Source: Vibrio tritonius (lineage in GTDB: Bacteria > Pseudomonadota > Gammaproteobacteria > Enterobacterales > Vibrionaceae). Taken from it: 64,000 nucleotides of DNA. The DNA lies in contig NZ_AP014635.1 of NCBI RefSeq assembly GCF_001547935.1, forward strand, positions 1,798,001-1,862,000. The letters are read 5' to 3'. Each line of letters starts with the position of its first letter. Within the stretch, counting starts at the first letter, position 1. The notes below the pieces were generated by a model that made no database searches, was not told the origin of the DNA, and saw only the letters and a list, made by a program, of their open reading frames with translations. Positions 46,611 to 55,993 of this stretch are shown here, piece by piece. The position numbers and the translations under genes were made by a program.

Positions 46611-48533
46611 ATGGCGCTGAAGAAACATGTATCGTCACAGGAATTTGCTACGAAGCTATCCCCCACTCCATCTGCTGCAGGTCAACCGAAAAAAGAGGCA
46701 GACGAGTTACGTAAACAAGCTAGAACTTTAGCGCGGAAGCAGCAAGCCGCGGAACGTATTGCTGGTGCAACTGCCGAGCTACTTGCCGGACTTGAAGAAA
46801 ACTCCTCGGCAATGAACCAGCTACGTTCATCGATGGAGCAAATTGCTGTTGGTGCCGAAGAGTCATCCTCTGCAACCAAACAAAGCGAAACAGCCGTTTC
46901 TCAAATGAGCACCTTCATTAGCGAGCAGGCCTCTTACGCTCAGCAGTCCAAGACGATCATTACGTCGGTAGAGCAAGACATTATCTCAGTTGCACAAAAA
47001 ATTTCAGAAATGGTAGATAACGTGCAACTCTCTTCCGAGCGCCAAAACGACTCCGTAAAACGCATGGAAGATTTAACTCAACAAGCAGCCAAAATTGGCG
47101 ATGCGGTTAAACAGGTTATTCACATTGCTGACCAAACTAACCTACTCGCACTCAATGCAGCCATTGAAGCCGGACGAGCAGGCAAGCACGGTAAAGGTTT
47201 TGCGGTGGTCGCAGATACGGTCCGAACCTTGGCTGAGAAGGCGGAAACCAACGCCGCTAATATTGAAAGTTTGATTAAAGACATTTCAGACGGCGCATCC
47301 ATGGTGTCTCAAGGGGTGAAATCGAGCTCAGAAAAAGCGGCTCAAGAGGTAGAAAAAGGCAAAGTCGTCAGCAATCAGTTGTCTGAAATACGTAACGAAA
47401 TGGGCGATTTAGTACGCGATTCTGACCTTCTTCTCAACGCTGCCAACGAAATGTCAACTGCGGCAGAAATGGCATTGAAAGGGGCAGAATCTGTCTCTCA
47501 TTCGGCTCAAGAACAATCAGCCGCTTGTGAAGAGAGCTTAAAAACGCTCGATCAACAACAAATGGCTCTTGATGGAGCAGTCAATGCCGCTCAAGCGCTT
47601 GATGAACTTGCTGACGACCTTCGTACCTCAACCGACATGGAAAAATCTGCCGAAGAAGTTGCCTCAGCAGCAGAAGAGCTTTCCGCCAGTATTGAAGAGA
47701 TCAGCCGTGCATCCTCTGAAATCATGGGCGCATTACGCCAAATTAACGATGGTGCAAAAGTCATGTCATCCAGCGTTGAAGAAGGCATCACAAGCCTGAC
47801 TCAAATCGAGCAAGGGGCAAAACTGGGTAAAGAACGTGCTACTAGCGGTCTCACCTCATGCGAATCAATGCTTGAAAGCATCAATAGCAACAAAAATACG
47901 GTTGATGAAATGATTTTGGCGATAACCGAATCAACCAATGCAGCCCGTGAAAACTTACGTGAAATGGCCAATATGGAGCGTATTTCACGTCAAATCGACA
48001 AAATCGTTGATGGTATTTCCAACGTATCGATTCAAACCGCAATGCTAGCAGTTAATGGCGCGGTAGAAGCCGCACGTGCGGGTGAGTTCGGTAAAGGTTT
48101 TGCGGTGGTATCTACCGACATTCAAAACCTAGCTAATGATGCAGCAGAAAACGCCGAGCAGATCAAAGACCAAGTGAAAAATATCCAAGATCAAATCAAT
48201 GCGGTACGCAAAGATCTATCCGAGATTTTGAATTCCGTCTTAGAAGAAGCGAATAAAGCCGCCCTTACCACCAAACAACTCGAAACGGTAAAAGAGAGCA
48301 TGAATGGTGTGGTAGACGGTAGTATGAAGATCTCACAAAGCGCAGACGGAATCGAACAATCGATCAACGAAGCTCGTGGTGGCATGCAACAAATTGGTTC
48401 TGCGGCAGAAGAAGCCTCACAAGCGACCAATGAAGCATCGGCAGCCGCAAGACAACAAAGTTCAAGCACCGATGAATTGGCTTCAGCCATTGAGAACATT
48501 GCCGCCGTTGCTGATGAATTGCAATCCTTCTAA
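46611..48533 (+). CDS. dosM: Soluble chemoreceptor with two signalling tips (DosM-like)
   Basis: Methyl-accepting protein of 640 residues without any TM segment. It contains two separate coiled-coil signalling tips: one around residues 175-200 ([20 protein letters not shown], then [18 protein letters not shown]) and one around 470-500 ([20 protein letters not shown], then [18 protein letters not shown]). This is the hallmark of the double-signalling-domain receptor DosM (VC1403), shown in V. cholerae to stabilise the membrane-free, two-layered array of chemosensory cluster I. No ligand-binding domain is visible. It leads the operon, 12 bp before the triple-CheW gene. The second tip is less canonical ([17 protein letters not shown]). 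Confidence 0.92.
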   Translation: MALKKHVSSQEFATKLSPTPSAAGQPKKEADELRKQARTLARKQQAAERIAGATAELLAGLEENSSAMNQLRSSMEQIAVGAEESSSATKQSETAVSQMSTFISEQASYAQQSKTIITSVEQDIISVAQKISEMVDNVQLSSERQNDSVKRMEDLTQQAAKIGDAVKQVIHIADQTNLLALNAAIEAGRAGKHGKGFAVVADTVRTLAEKAETNAANIESLIKDISDGASMVSQGVKSSSEKAAQEVEKGKVVSNQLSEIRNEMGDLVRDSDLLLNAANEMSTAAEMALKGAESVSHSAQEQSAACEESLKTLDQQQMALDGAVNAAQALDELADDLRTSTDMEKSAEEVASAAEELSASIEEISRASSEIMGALRQINDGAKVMSSSVEEGITSLTQIEQGAKLGKERATSGLTSCESMLESINSNKNTVDEMILAITESTNAARENLREMANMERISRQIDKIVDGISNVSIQTAMLAVNGAVEAARAGEFGKGFAVVSTDIQNLANDAAENAEQIKDQVKNIQDQINAVRKDLSEILNSVLEEANKAALTTKQLETVKESMNGVVDGSMKISQSADGIEQSINEARGGMQQIGSAAEEASQATNEASAAARQQSSSTDELASAIENIAAVADELQSF

Positions 48534-48545
48534 TCGAGGTGCTCT

Positions 48546-50105
48546 ATGATAGAACAGACTCAAGAAGCGATCGTGGAAAATGAAGAACACTTCACTCAAT
48601 ACGTCAATTTTGTATTGGGTGACGAGTTTTTCGCTGTCCCCATGAACGACGTAGAAGAAATTATTCGCCAACCGCTGACCTTTACCGTGCCGTTAACACC
48701 AGACTACCTTACTGGGTTATCGAACCTTCGCGGGCAAATTTTGCCCGTATTGTGTTTACGCGCCATTTTGGAGCAGCCAGCAACTGAGTTAACGGATGCA
48801 ACACGCGTTATTGTGATGAATATTGCCAATACTCAAGTCGGCTTTACTGTCGACCGAGTGTTGAATGTCGCAACACCCGAGCCAAGCTCGATAAAAGAGA
48901 CCAATACCGCCGGTGGCAACATTGACGCAGAGCTCATCACCAACACCATCCATACCGATGACAATATCATCCAAGTATTGAACTCAGAGAAACTGCTGGG
49001 CGATTCAATGCAAGGTGAAATTGACCGATGTTCGAAACGTTTTGGTAATGCGGCAATGCAAGCCCACAGCGAAACCGACGTGGATGAAGACGACACCTCA
49101 ATGCGTCAACTGGTGTGTTGCGTGGTCGACGAACAGGAATATGCATTTTATCTTGAAGACACTAAAGAGATCGTGCGTATTCCAGAAAGTATCACTCGCG
49201 TCCCGAAAGCCGCCCCAGCGATTTTAGGTCTGATGAACCTGCGTGACAAAACCTTGCCTTTGGTCAGCTTACGTACCCTTTTTGGTTTACCTCAGGTCGA
49301 GTTTAACGAAAGCCATCGTGTACTAGTGGTCAACTTCGTTAATGAAGGACAGCTTATTCCAATTGGCATTGTGATTGACGCGGTACGTGAAGTGATTCGC
49401 TTACACGACTCCCTTCTTGATCCAGTGCCAGAAATCATGAAATCGATGGGGAAATCGACCGACATCAGTGCCATTTGTAACTTAGATAATGGTGAACGCA
49501 CACTAAGCGTGGTGGATGTCAGTAACCTGTTTGACTCCGACACCGTTGGTTCATTGACGGATGTAGTGAAGCAAGAGGGAATAGAAATGAATGACATGGA
49601 AGACGATCTGTATAGCTCAGACGATGACAGCACCGATACTCAACTGGTTATTTTTAAGTTGGATAAAGAAGAATTTGGCATCTCCATTCACGCGGTGCAA
49701 GAGATCATCCGTATTCCATCCAATATTAGTCGCGTACCACGTACCGATGACTTTATCGAAGGCGTGATCAACCTACGCGGTAATGTATTACCCATCGTTG
49801 ATTTACGTAAACGCTTTCAACTTGAAGAGATGGAGCGACACGACCGTCAGCGGATTTTGGTCGTGAACTTCGACCGGGTTTCCACCGGATTTGTAGTGGA
49901 TTCTGTCAGTGAAGTGTTACGTATTCCAGAGTCACAGTTGGAATATGCACCGACACTCAGTGAAGAGCAAGCAAATCTAATGAAGCAAGTTGTTAACTAC
50001 AATCAGCGGATGATTGGCGTGCTATCGGCAGACCAACTTCTCAGTAACACAGAAATGTACAAACTCTACATGGCAGCCAATGAGGCTGACGGTTTAGACA
50101 CATAG
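48546..50105 (+). CDS. Triple CheW-domain coupling protein
   Basis: 519 residues with three CheW-like domains in tandem, at about 18-155, 185-330 and 360-505. Each opens with the strand pattern (QYVNFVLGDEFFAVP, RQLVCCVVDEQEYAFYL, TQLVIFKLDKEEFGISI) and carries its NLRG/NLRD signature (GLSNLRGQILPV, GLMNLRDKTLPLV, GVINLRGNVLPIVDLR). Acidic linkers join the domains (DVDEDDTS, DDLYSSDDDSTD). It should bridge receptors and CheA in the array baseplate; three domains in one chain could set the geometry of the cluster I array. It is the only CheW in this operon. Confidence 0.92.
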   Translation: MIEQTQEAIVENEEHFTQYVNFVLGDEFFAVPMNDVEEIIRQPLTFTVPLTPDYLTGLSNLRGQILPVLCLRAILEQPATELTDATRVIVMNIANTQVGFTVDRVLNVATPEPSSIKETNTAGGNIDAELITNTIHTDDNIIQVLNSEKLLGDSMQGEIDRCSKRFGNAAMQAHSETDVDEDDTSMRQLVCCVVDEQEYAFYLEDTKEIVRIPESITRVPKAAPAILGLMNLRDKTLPLVSLRTLFGLPQVEFNESHRVLVVNFVNEGQLIPIGIVIDAVREVIRLHDSLLDPVPEIMKSMGKSTDISAICNLDNGERTLSVVDVSNLFDSDTVGSLTDVVKQEGIEMNDMEDDLYSSDDDSTDTQLVIFKLDKEEFGISIHAVQEIIRIPSNISRVPRTDDFIEGVINLRGNVLPIVDLRKRFQLEEMERHDRQRILVVNFDRVSTGFVVDSVSEVLRIPESQLEYAPTLSEEQANLMKQVVNYNQRMIGVLSADQLLSNTEMYKLYMAANEADGLDT

Positions 50106-50133
50106 TCGTTGTTATTATCTCAGGGAGAGAGCC

Positions 50134-51216
50134 ATGAAAATCCTTGTCGTTGATGACTCTGCGTTGATGCGCTACACCATCTGTAACATTTTAAGTGGCA
50201 TTCCTAACGTGCAACTACAAACGTCACGTGATGGGTTGGATGCTTTGGAAAAATTGCATTCGTGGCAACCCGATGTCATTACGCTTGATATGAACATGCC
50301 GAAGATGGATGGTATGACTTGTTTAAGCCATATTATGTCTGACCGTCCGACACCAGTCGTGTTACTTTCCTCTTTAACTGAGGAAGGCGCTTTGGTGACC
50401 TTAGAAGGACTCTATTTAGGCGCTGTAGACTTCATATGTAAACCAGGCGGCACCGTATCTAACGGCTTGCATAGCCTCGAAGAAGAGCTGCGCTCTAAAG
50501 TCATTCAAGCCGCAGGGAAACAACGCGCGGCAGTACACGCAACAAACAGCCCGCATAGCGAACCTCTTCCTGCCAAAGAACCTAAACCTATTAAGGTGAG
50601 CTACGATAAGGCTCAAGGCGTCACTATCATTGGCGTTTCAACCGGTGGACCTGGCTGTGTGGAACGCTTGGTTAGGCAACTACCCGCGGATTACCCTCAA
50701 CCAGTTATCATCTGTCAACACATGCCAGAAACTTTCACTGCCGCCTTTGCTAAACGCCTTGATAAGGTGCTTGATTTGCCCGTATTGGAAATTACGGGCG
50801 CAACCGAACTCAAAGAAAGCCATATTTATGTCTGCAAAGGTGATCGCGACTGCATCATTAGCGAGCGTGGTGGCAAACTTGTCGCAATGCCAACCCCTCT
50901 CGATGGCCGTTTTGTCTGGCATCCCAGTGTATCCAAGCTGGTTGAAAGTGGACAACGTACGCTTGGCGGGAAAAATCTTAATTGCGTCATGATGACGGGG
51001 CTTGGCAACGATGGGGCGCAAGAAATGGCCAAGGTTGCCTCCCAGCACGGTTTAGTGTTGGCTCAATCGCCTGATTCATGTGTGGTAGATAGCATGCCGA
51101 AATCGCTGCTGACGCTGTGTCCAGACATAACCCAAGCACCACCGGAAGAGCTAGGACGCCTACTCTATCACCGTATCCATCGTTTTCCGAAAGAGGTAAC
51201 CAATGGTGTTAATTAA
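50134..51216 (+). CDS. cheB: Chemotaxis protein-glutamate methylesterase CheB
   Basis: Receiver domain at 1-120 with D52 as phosphorylation site (ITLDMNMPKMDG) and a C-terminal methylesterase. The catalytic triad region shows Ser near 169 (GVSTGGP), His near 196 (ICQHMPETF) and Asp near 291 (GLGNDGAQEM). It removes methyl groups from receptor glutamates and may deamidate, since no CheD is present here. The length (360 aa) is standard. GGGAGAG lies upstream of ATG 50134, and its 3' end overlaps the next gene by 14 bases. Confidence 0.95.
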   Translation: MKILVVDDSALMRYTICNILSGIPNVQLQTSRDGLDALEKLHSWQPDVITLDMNMPKMDGMTCLSHIMSDRPTPVVLLSSLTEEGALVTLEGLYLGAVDFICKPGGTVSNGLHSLEEELRSKVIQAAGKQRAAVHATNSPHSEPLPAKEPKPIKVSYDKAQGVTIIGVSTGGPGCVERLVRQLPADYPQPVIICQHMPETFTAAFAKRLDKVLDLPVLEITGATELKESHIYVCKGDRDCIISERGGKLVAMPTPLDGRFVWHPSVSKLVESGQRTLGGKNLNCVMMTGLGNDGAQEMAKVASQHGLVLAQSPDSCVVDSMPKSLLTLCPDITQAPPEELGRLLYHRIHRFPKEVTNGVN

Positions 51217-51859
51217 ACAAAACAAAACTTTGGTAAACGAAGAGATTGAACTCGAAGACGTGCAACTTGCGCCCTTAACATCCGTAGCAAACATTCAACC
51301 TCAGCTAAAAAATGGCACAGAAGAGGAAAAAATTGCGGCGTTGCATGACCTTGATTTGTTCGATAGCCAAGCTATTTTGCCTCTCCTAGATGACATCATT
51401 ACGTTGATTGAAAATGAAGAGTCAAATTACCTCGGTGAAGTGGCGTTTTCTTCGTTGCGAAGTCACCTGTGTGACGAAGTCGTGCAGAAACTGACAGGGT
51501 TTCTAGCCTCAGAAAGCCCATTTATTCGTAATCAAGCGATAGAGCTTCTACAGAACGCGCCAGAATTGCTCGCACCATACATGAGTGATTTGATACACAA
51601 CAGCAATCCCGATGTGCGCATTTTTGCCGTCGATATCTTGGGGCTACTTCCTCATGATGGAGTACCAAACTGGCTGAGAGAGATTCTAAGAAAAGAAACT
51701 CACGTCAACGTGATCGGTGCCGCTATCGACCGCATCACCCAATTGGCGGATCCCTCGTTGCTAGAGGATGTAAAACAAGCTCAACAACGATTTTCTGCTG
51801 TTGCTTACATTCAGTTTGCCTGCAAAGTGGCAATTGACCGGCTAACAAGTGAAGGATGA
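51203..51859 (+). CDS. HEAT-repeat-like protein of the chemosensory cluster
   Basis: 218-residue soluble, all-helical protein. Repeating helix pairs such as SPFIRNQAIELLQNAPELL and NPDVRIFAVDILGLLPHDG look like HEAT/armadillo repeats. The corresponding position in V. cholerae cluster I holds a hypothetical protein (VC1400). The function is unknown; a scaffold or methylation-partner role is plausible from its place between cheB and cheR and from overlaps with both neighbours, implying co-translation. Confidence 0.75.
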   Translation: MVLIKQNKTLVNEEIELEDVQLAPLTSVANIQPQLKNGTEEEKIAALHDLDLFDSQAILPLLDDIITLIENEESNYLGEVAFSSLRSHLCDEVVQKLTGFLASESPFIRNQAIELLQNAPELLAPYMSDLIHNSNPDVRIFAVDILGLLPHDGVPNWLREILRKETHVNVIGAAIDRITQLADPSLLEDVKQAQQRFSAVAYIQFACKVAIDRLTSEG

Positions 51860-51864
51860 ACCCT

Positions 51865-52713
51865 ATGAATGAGATTCATCTAACAGAAGCAGATTTCTTC
51901 CGGTTTCGAGATTTTTTCTATCAAAAAACCGGCATATTCTTTGAAGACAACAAACGTTATTTCGTTGATAAACGTATTGTTCAGCGCATCGAAGAAACGG
52001 AACACCATAGTTTTCGTGGTTATTTTACTTTCTTACGCTTTCAATCGAGTGGCGAAGAAATGCAAGCATTGATAAATGCCCTAACCGTGAACGAGACCTA
52101 CTTCTTCCGTGAAACCGCTCAACTGGAATCACTCGTGGAAGAGACATTAAACGAGTTGGTGCGTGACAACCCGAATCAACTACTTCGGATTTGGTCGATT
52201 CCTTGTTCGAGTGGTGAAGAGCCCTATTCCATCGTACTTTATCTTTTGGAGCATTGGCCAAAACTTGAAAGTGTTGACATCGAAATTATTGCTTCAGATA
52301 TCGACACTGAAATTTTAAAACGAGCACATCAAGGTCGTTTTAGTGCGCGAGCGGTGAAAAACCTCTCGCCAGCGTTGTTAAATCGCTACTTCAAGTTACA
52401 AGAAGATGGCTTTTATCAAATCTGTGACGAGATTCGTGAATCGGTTCGGTTTACCAAATTTAACTTAAACAATCGTTATGAGGCCAAAAGGCTTGGCCAA
52501 ATGGACGTTATTTTTTGCCGCAACTTACTGATTTATTTTGATGATATATCTCGCCGTAATGCCATAGAACTTTTCTATGAGCAACTTAATCCTGGCGGCA
52601 TATTATTCCTCGGCCATTCAGAATCAATGAGTCGAATTTCATCATCATTTAAGGTTAAGCGCTTTAAAAAATCGACGGGTTACATCAAACCGCTTAAGGA
52701 GAACGTGTCATGA
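51865..52713 (+). CDS. cheR: Chemotaxis methyltransferase CheR
   Basis: Adds methyl groups to receptor glutamates using SAM. The N-terminal helical domain (1-80) is followed by the methyltransferase: NETYFFRE, then WSIPCSSGEEPYSIVL (SAM motif), IASDIDTEIL, DVIFCRNLLIYFD and GILFLGHSES. The length is about 282 aa. ATG 51865 is preferred because AAGGA sits eight bases upstream; ATG 51856, overlapping the HEAT gene's stop, has no room for a ribosome site. No pentapeptide-binding TPR extension. Confidence 0.95.
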   Translation: MNEIHLTEADFFRFRDFFYQKTGIFFEDNKRYFVDKRIVQRIEETEHHSFRGYFTFLRFQSSGEEMQALINALTVNETYFFRETAQLESLVEETLNELVRDNPNQLLRIWSIPCSSGEEPYSIVLYLLEHWPKLESVDIEIIASDIDTEILKRAHQGRFSARAVKNLSPALLNRYFKLQEDGFYQICDEIRESVRFTKFNLNNRYEAKRLGQMDVIFCRNLLIYFDDISRRNAIELFYEQLNPGGILFLGHSESMSRISSSFKVKRFKKSTGYIKPLKENVS

Positions 52714-53078
52714 AAAAGGTAATGGTCGTAGATGATGCTTCGACAGTTCGCATGTACCACAAGGCCTTACTGGACGAAATTGGCGCGTTTGTCATTGAAG
52801 CAGCAAATGGTGTAGAAGCCTTAGAACGTGCTTTGGAGCAAAAGGTGGATCTGTTTTTAGTTGATATCAATATGCCGAAAATGGACGGTTTTACCTTAGT
52901 GAAAGAGCTGCGTAGCCGTGAAGACCTCGCGGACATTCCTGTCATCATGATTTCAACAGAAGCGCAAGAAGATGACCAGGTCAAAGCCATTGATGTCGGC
53001 GTTAACCTTTACTTGGTTAAACCGGTTAATCCTGAAGAACTGCAACAAACTGTGACTTTAATGTTTGGGGGTCTGTAA
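52710..53078 (+). CDS. cheY: CheY-like response regulator
   Basis: Single receiver domain of 122 aa: acidic pair D8/D9, phosphoacceptor D52 (LVDINMPKMDGF), conserved Ser in MISTEAQ and Lys in YLVKPVNPEEL. No output domain. Overlaps cheR by 4 bases and cheA by one base (TAATG), so all three are coupled. It probably receives phosphate from the CheA encoded next door; whether it binds a motor is unknown. Confidence 0.94.
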   Translation: MKKVMVVDDASTVRMYHKALLDEIGAFVIEAANGVEALERALEQKVDLFLVDINMPKMDGFTLVKELRSREDLADIPVIMISTEAQEDDQVKAIDVGVNLYLVKPVNPEELQQTVTLMFGGL

Positions 53079-55363
53079 TGAATCCATTGATGCAAAACTT
53101 TATCAATGAGAGCCGAGAACTGCTTGAACAAGCCACCAAAACGTTTCTCGATTTGGAAAATAGCCCTGGCGATGCCGCTATTATCAACGAACTGTTTCGT
53201 GGTATTCACACGGTTAAAGGGGCTTCTGGCGTCATTGAGGGAATAGAGCCTTTTACCCAACTCACCCACAAGATGGAAGATTTACTGCAAAAAATCCGCG
53301 ACGGTAAAATGAGTTTATCAAGTGAACTCATTGACCTATTTTTGGGCGGCTGCGACCAATTAATGCTGTGGATTGACGATCTAGAAAGCCAAGAAAAGCT
53401 TGATGAACAAGCAACTTCCATAAGCCAAGCCATGATTGCTCAATTTAAAAACATCAATCATATCGACACCGTCGTGGATACCGAGCCGTCAGGAACAGAT
53501 GTCGATACGGTTACCACTGTTGCGGTAAACTGGTTAGCCGAACAACTTGGCCGCGACCAACTGTCAGACATCGATAACGTTGAGCAATATGACGATGCCC
53601 TGCTCATTGTCTATAAACCGGATCGCCAATGCTTTTTCTCCGGTGACGATCCGCTGGCGTGGATGAAAAGCGTACCTCAAGTGGTCTGGAAGAAAGTGGT
53701 GTTAACCCCAGACACAGAGCCGTTCGATATTTATCAATCACAGCTCACCTTTTATGTATTAACGCAAAGTGATGTGGAAGCAGTCACAGCACAACTTGAA
53801 CCGATTGAGAGCCAATATCAGCTATATCGATTTGCAGAAGAAACGACATCCGATAACACCGTCGATAAGCGTATCGATTACGTTAAGCACATCGTTTCTC
53901 ATCAAATCCGCTTATTAGAAACCGAGCAAAGCGCTCCAGAGATTCGCCTTGGCACCATTCGCTCTGTCATTCGAGTTTATCGCTCTTTAGCATGCCAGAT
54001 CATCGACCGCCCAGAGCCCGTCGATGAAACCATGCCACCAGAGCAGATAATCACGTTGCTACAACGTATCATTCAATCGTTTGACGACCATAAAGCGGTG
54101 ATTGAAACCGAGCAACTTGAACCTACAATTCCAGCCACAACTTCCGTTAACGATCAAATTGAGAAGGTGAAGAAAAAACAGATCAAAACCCTCAAAGTTG
54201 ACCAAGACAAAGTCGATCTTTTGATGGATTTGGTTGGCGAGCTCATCGTCGCTAAGAACTCGATGCAATACCTTGCTTACCGAGCAGAGAATGAGTTTGG
54301 CGTACGCAAACTGGCACAGGACATCAAATCAGAACAAACCGTTATTTCTCGTTTAGCAGAAGATTTACAGTCGGTTGTAATGCAAGTGCGGATGGTACCT
54401 CTAGCAACGGTATTCCAACGTTACCCGCGTTTGATTCGCGATATCTCGAAAAAACTGGGTAAACAGGTTGATTTGATTATTGAAGGGGAAGAGACCGAAG
54501 CGGATAAAAGCATCGTGGAAGATCTCTCCGAACCATTAGTACACCTGATTCGTAACTCCCTCGACCACGGCATAGAAATGCCAGAAGATCGCGTACGTAA
54601 CGGTAAAAACCCAACCGGAAAAATCACCTTAAGCGCCTACACGCACGACGACTCTGTGGTCATTAAAATCAGTGATGATGGTAAAGGCATCGATGAGCAA
54701 CGGGTACGTGCCAAAGCGCTTGAGCGTCAATTGGTTGATGCCAGTAAGCTTGAGCGCATGTCCCAGCAAGAAGTCATTAACCTAATTTTTGAAGCGGGTT
54801 TTTCCACTGCCGAACAAGTGAGTGACCTTTCTGGTCGTGGTGTAGGGATGGACGCCGTACGTTCAGCGATTGAGCGCAACGGTGGCACGCTTACGCTCAC
54901 CTCTGAGGAAGGGAAAGGCAGTGAAGTGACCATGGTGTTGCCTCTGTCGATGACCATTTCACGCGTGATGATGTTTGAATTGGCAGAACAATCATTTGCT
55001 ATTCCTGTCGAGTCAGTGATCCAAACACTTAAAATCGACCGTAATAAAGATATCCGCCGCGTGAAAAGTTTTGACACCTTTATTCTACGCGGCGAAACCG
55101 TGCCCGTTCTCTACCTTAAAGACGTCTTTAATATGGGAGAGCCAAGCGATAAACCCGATATTCAACCGGTACTTGTCGTGCGCGTTGGCGAAGACATTTT
55201 GGGATTAGCCGTAGATAAGCTGCAAGAAGGCCAAGATGTCATTATCAAACCATTAGAGGGGGCCCTTGCACCATTTTCAATCTACCGCGGAGCAGCCATC
55301 ATGGGTGATGGCCGTGTACTACTAGTACTCGACACAGAGGAGGTTATCCGTCATGCCCGTTGA
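53078..55363 (+). CDS. cheA: Chemotaxis histidine kinase CheA
   Basis: 761 residues. P1 phosphotransfer domain (1-105) with H44 in GIHTVKGASG. No clear CheY-binding P2; instead a long variable region (110-365). P3 dimerisation from about 375 (DKVDLLMDLVGELIVAKN). P4 ATPase with N-box HLIRNSLDHG (about 490), G1 DDGKGID (about 535) and G2 GRGVGMD (about 588). P5 CheW-like domain from about 630 to the end (EQSFAIPVESV). It drives the array, passing phosphate to the CheY proteins and CheB. It starts within the cheY stop and ends overlapping the small STAS-like gene by 11 bases. Confidence 0.95.
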   Translation: MNPLMQNFINESRELLEQATKTFLDLENSPGDAAIINELFRGIHTVKGASGVIEGIEPFTQLTHKMEDLLQKIRDGKMSLSSELIDLFLGGCDQLMLWIDDLESQEKLDEQATSISQAMIAQFKNINHIDTVVDTEPSGTDVDTVTTVAVNWLAEQLGRDQLSDIDNVEQYDDALLIVYKPDRQCFFSGDDPLAWMKSVPQVVWKKVVLTPDTEPFDIYQSQLTFYVLTQSDVEAVTAQLEPIESQYQLYRFAEETTSDNTVDKRIDYVKHIVSHQIRLLETEQSAPEIRLGTIRSVIRVYRSLACQIIDRPEPVDETMPPEQIITLLQRIIQSFDDHKAVIETEQLEPTIPATTSVNDQIEKVKKKQIKTLKVDQDKVDLLMDLVGELIVAKNSMQYLAYRAENEFGVRKLAQDIKSEQTVISRLAEDLQSVVMQVRMVPLATVFQRYPRLIRDISKKLGKQVDLIIEGEETEADKSIVEDLSEPLVHLIRNSLDHGIEMPEDRVRNGKNPTGKITLSAYTHDDSVVIKISDDGKGIDEQRVRAKALERQLVDASKLERMSQQEVINLIFEAGFSTAEQVSDLSGRGVGMDAVRSAIERNGGTLTLTSEEGKGSEVTMVLPLSMTISRVMMFELAEQSFAIPVESVIQTLKIDRNKDIRRVKSFDTFILRGETVPVLYLKDVFNMGEPSDKPDIQPVLVVRVGEDILGLAVDKLQEGQDVIIKPLEGALAPFSIYRGAAIMGDGRVLLVLDTEEVIRHAR

Positions 55364-55613
55364 ATATAAGACTCGTGTAGCACATTTGATTGACAGTGTT
55401 TCAGTAGAGGAAGCTCAAGAGCTTTTTGAGTGGCTAGAGTCTACTCCAGCATCTAGTATTAATTTTAAGCGATGCACTCATATTCACACTGCAGTGTTGC
55501 AAACCTTAATGTTTGCCAAGCCCAAAATAACAGCTCTACCCAGCGACGATCTGTTTCTTAGTTGGTTGAGTGCAGCGGAAATTGTTGTACCTGAAGGAGA
55601 AAGTAATGGCTAA
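55353..55613 (+). CDS. Small STAS-like protein of the chemosensory cluster
   Basis: 86 residues, no TM. The run SSINFKRCTHIHTAVLQTL followed by a hydrophobic strand and a helix suggests a small STAS-type fold, but the call is weak. V. cholerae cluster I has an uncharacterised gene at the same place (VC1396). It overlaps cheA by 11 bases and the second cheY by 8, so it is expressed with them and probably belongs to the same signalling unit. Confidence 0.7.
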   Translation: MPVEYKTRVAHLIDSVSVEEAQELFEWLESTPASSINFKRCTHIHTAVLQTLMFAKPKITALPSDDLFLSWLSAAEIVVPEGESNG

Positions 55614-55986
55614 AATGGTATTTATTATTGATGACTCTAGTACAGTGTTAATGAGCGTTGAATCGATTCTTACTCGCCTTGGTTTCAATGTAGAAAAAGC
55701 ACGTGATGGTGAGGAAGCACTTAGCAAATTAAATAATGGCCTGCGCCCTAACTTGATCATAACCGATATCAATATGCCACGTATGGATGGCATTACCTTT
55801 ATAGGTAAAGCTCGTACTTTAGGTGCCTGTCGGTTTACCCCTATTTTGGTGCTAACCACCGAACAAGAACAACAAAAAAGGAATGAAGCTCGAGCGAAAG
55901 GCGCCACTGGGTATTTAGTTAAACCCGTTGCAGCTGAACAATTGAAAGCTGTCATTAATCAAGTGTTACCGGGAAGTATTGCGTGA
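55606..55986 (+). CDS. cheY: Second CheY-like response regulator
   Basis: Receiver-only protein of 126 aa: D9/D10, phosphoacceptor D54 ([12 protein letters not shown]), Thr in VLTTEQEQQ and Lys in [11 protein letters not shown]. The open frame begins further upstream, but ATG 55606 follows GGAGAAAGTA and gives the normal N-terminus [10 protein letters not shown]. It differs from the upstream CheY in sequence; one may act as a phosphate sink or on another target. Confidence 0.94.
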   Translation: MAKMVFIIDDSSTVLMSVESILTRLGFNVEKARDGEEALSKLNNGLRPNLIITDINMPRMDGITFIGKARTLGACRFTPILVLTTEQEQQKRNEARAKGATGYLVKPVAAEQLKAVINQVLPGSIA

Positions 55987-55993
55987 GGTGTTT

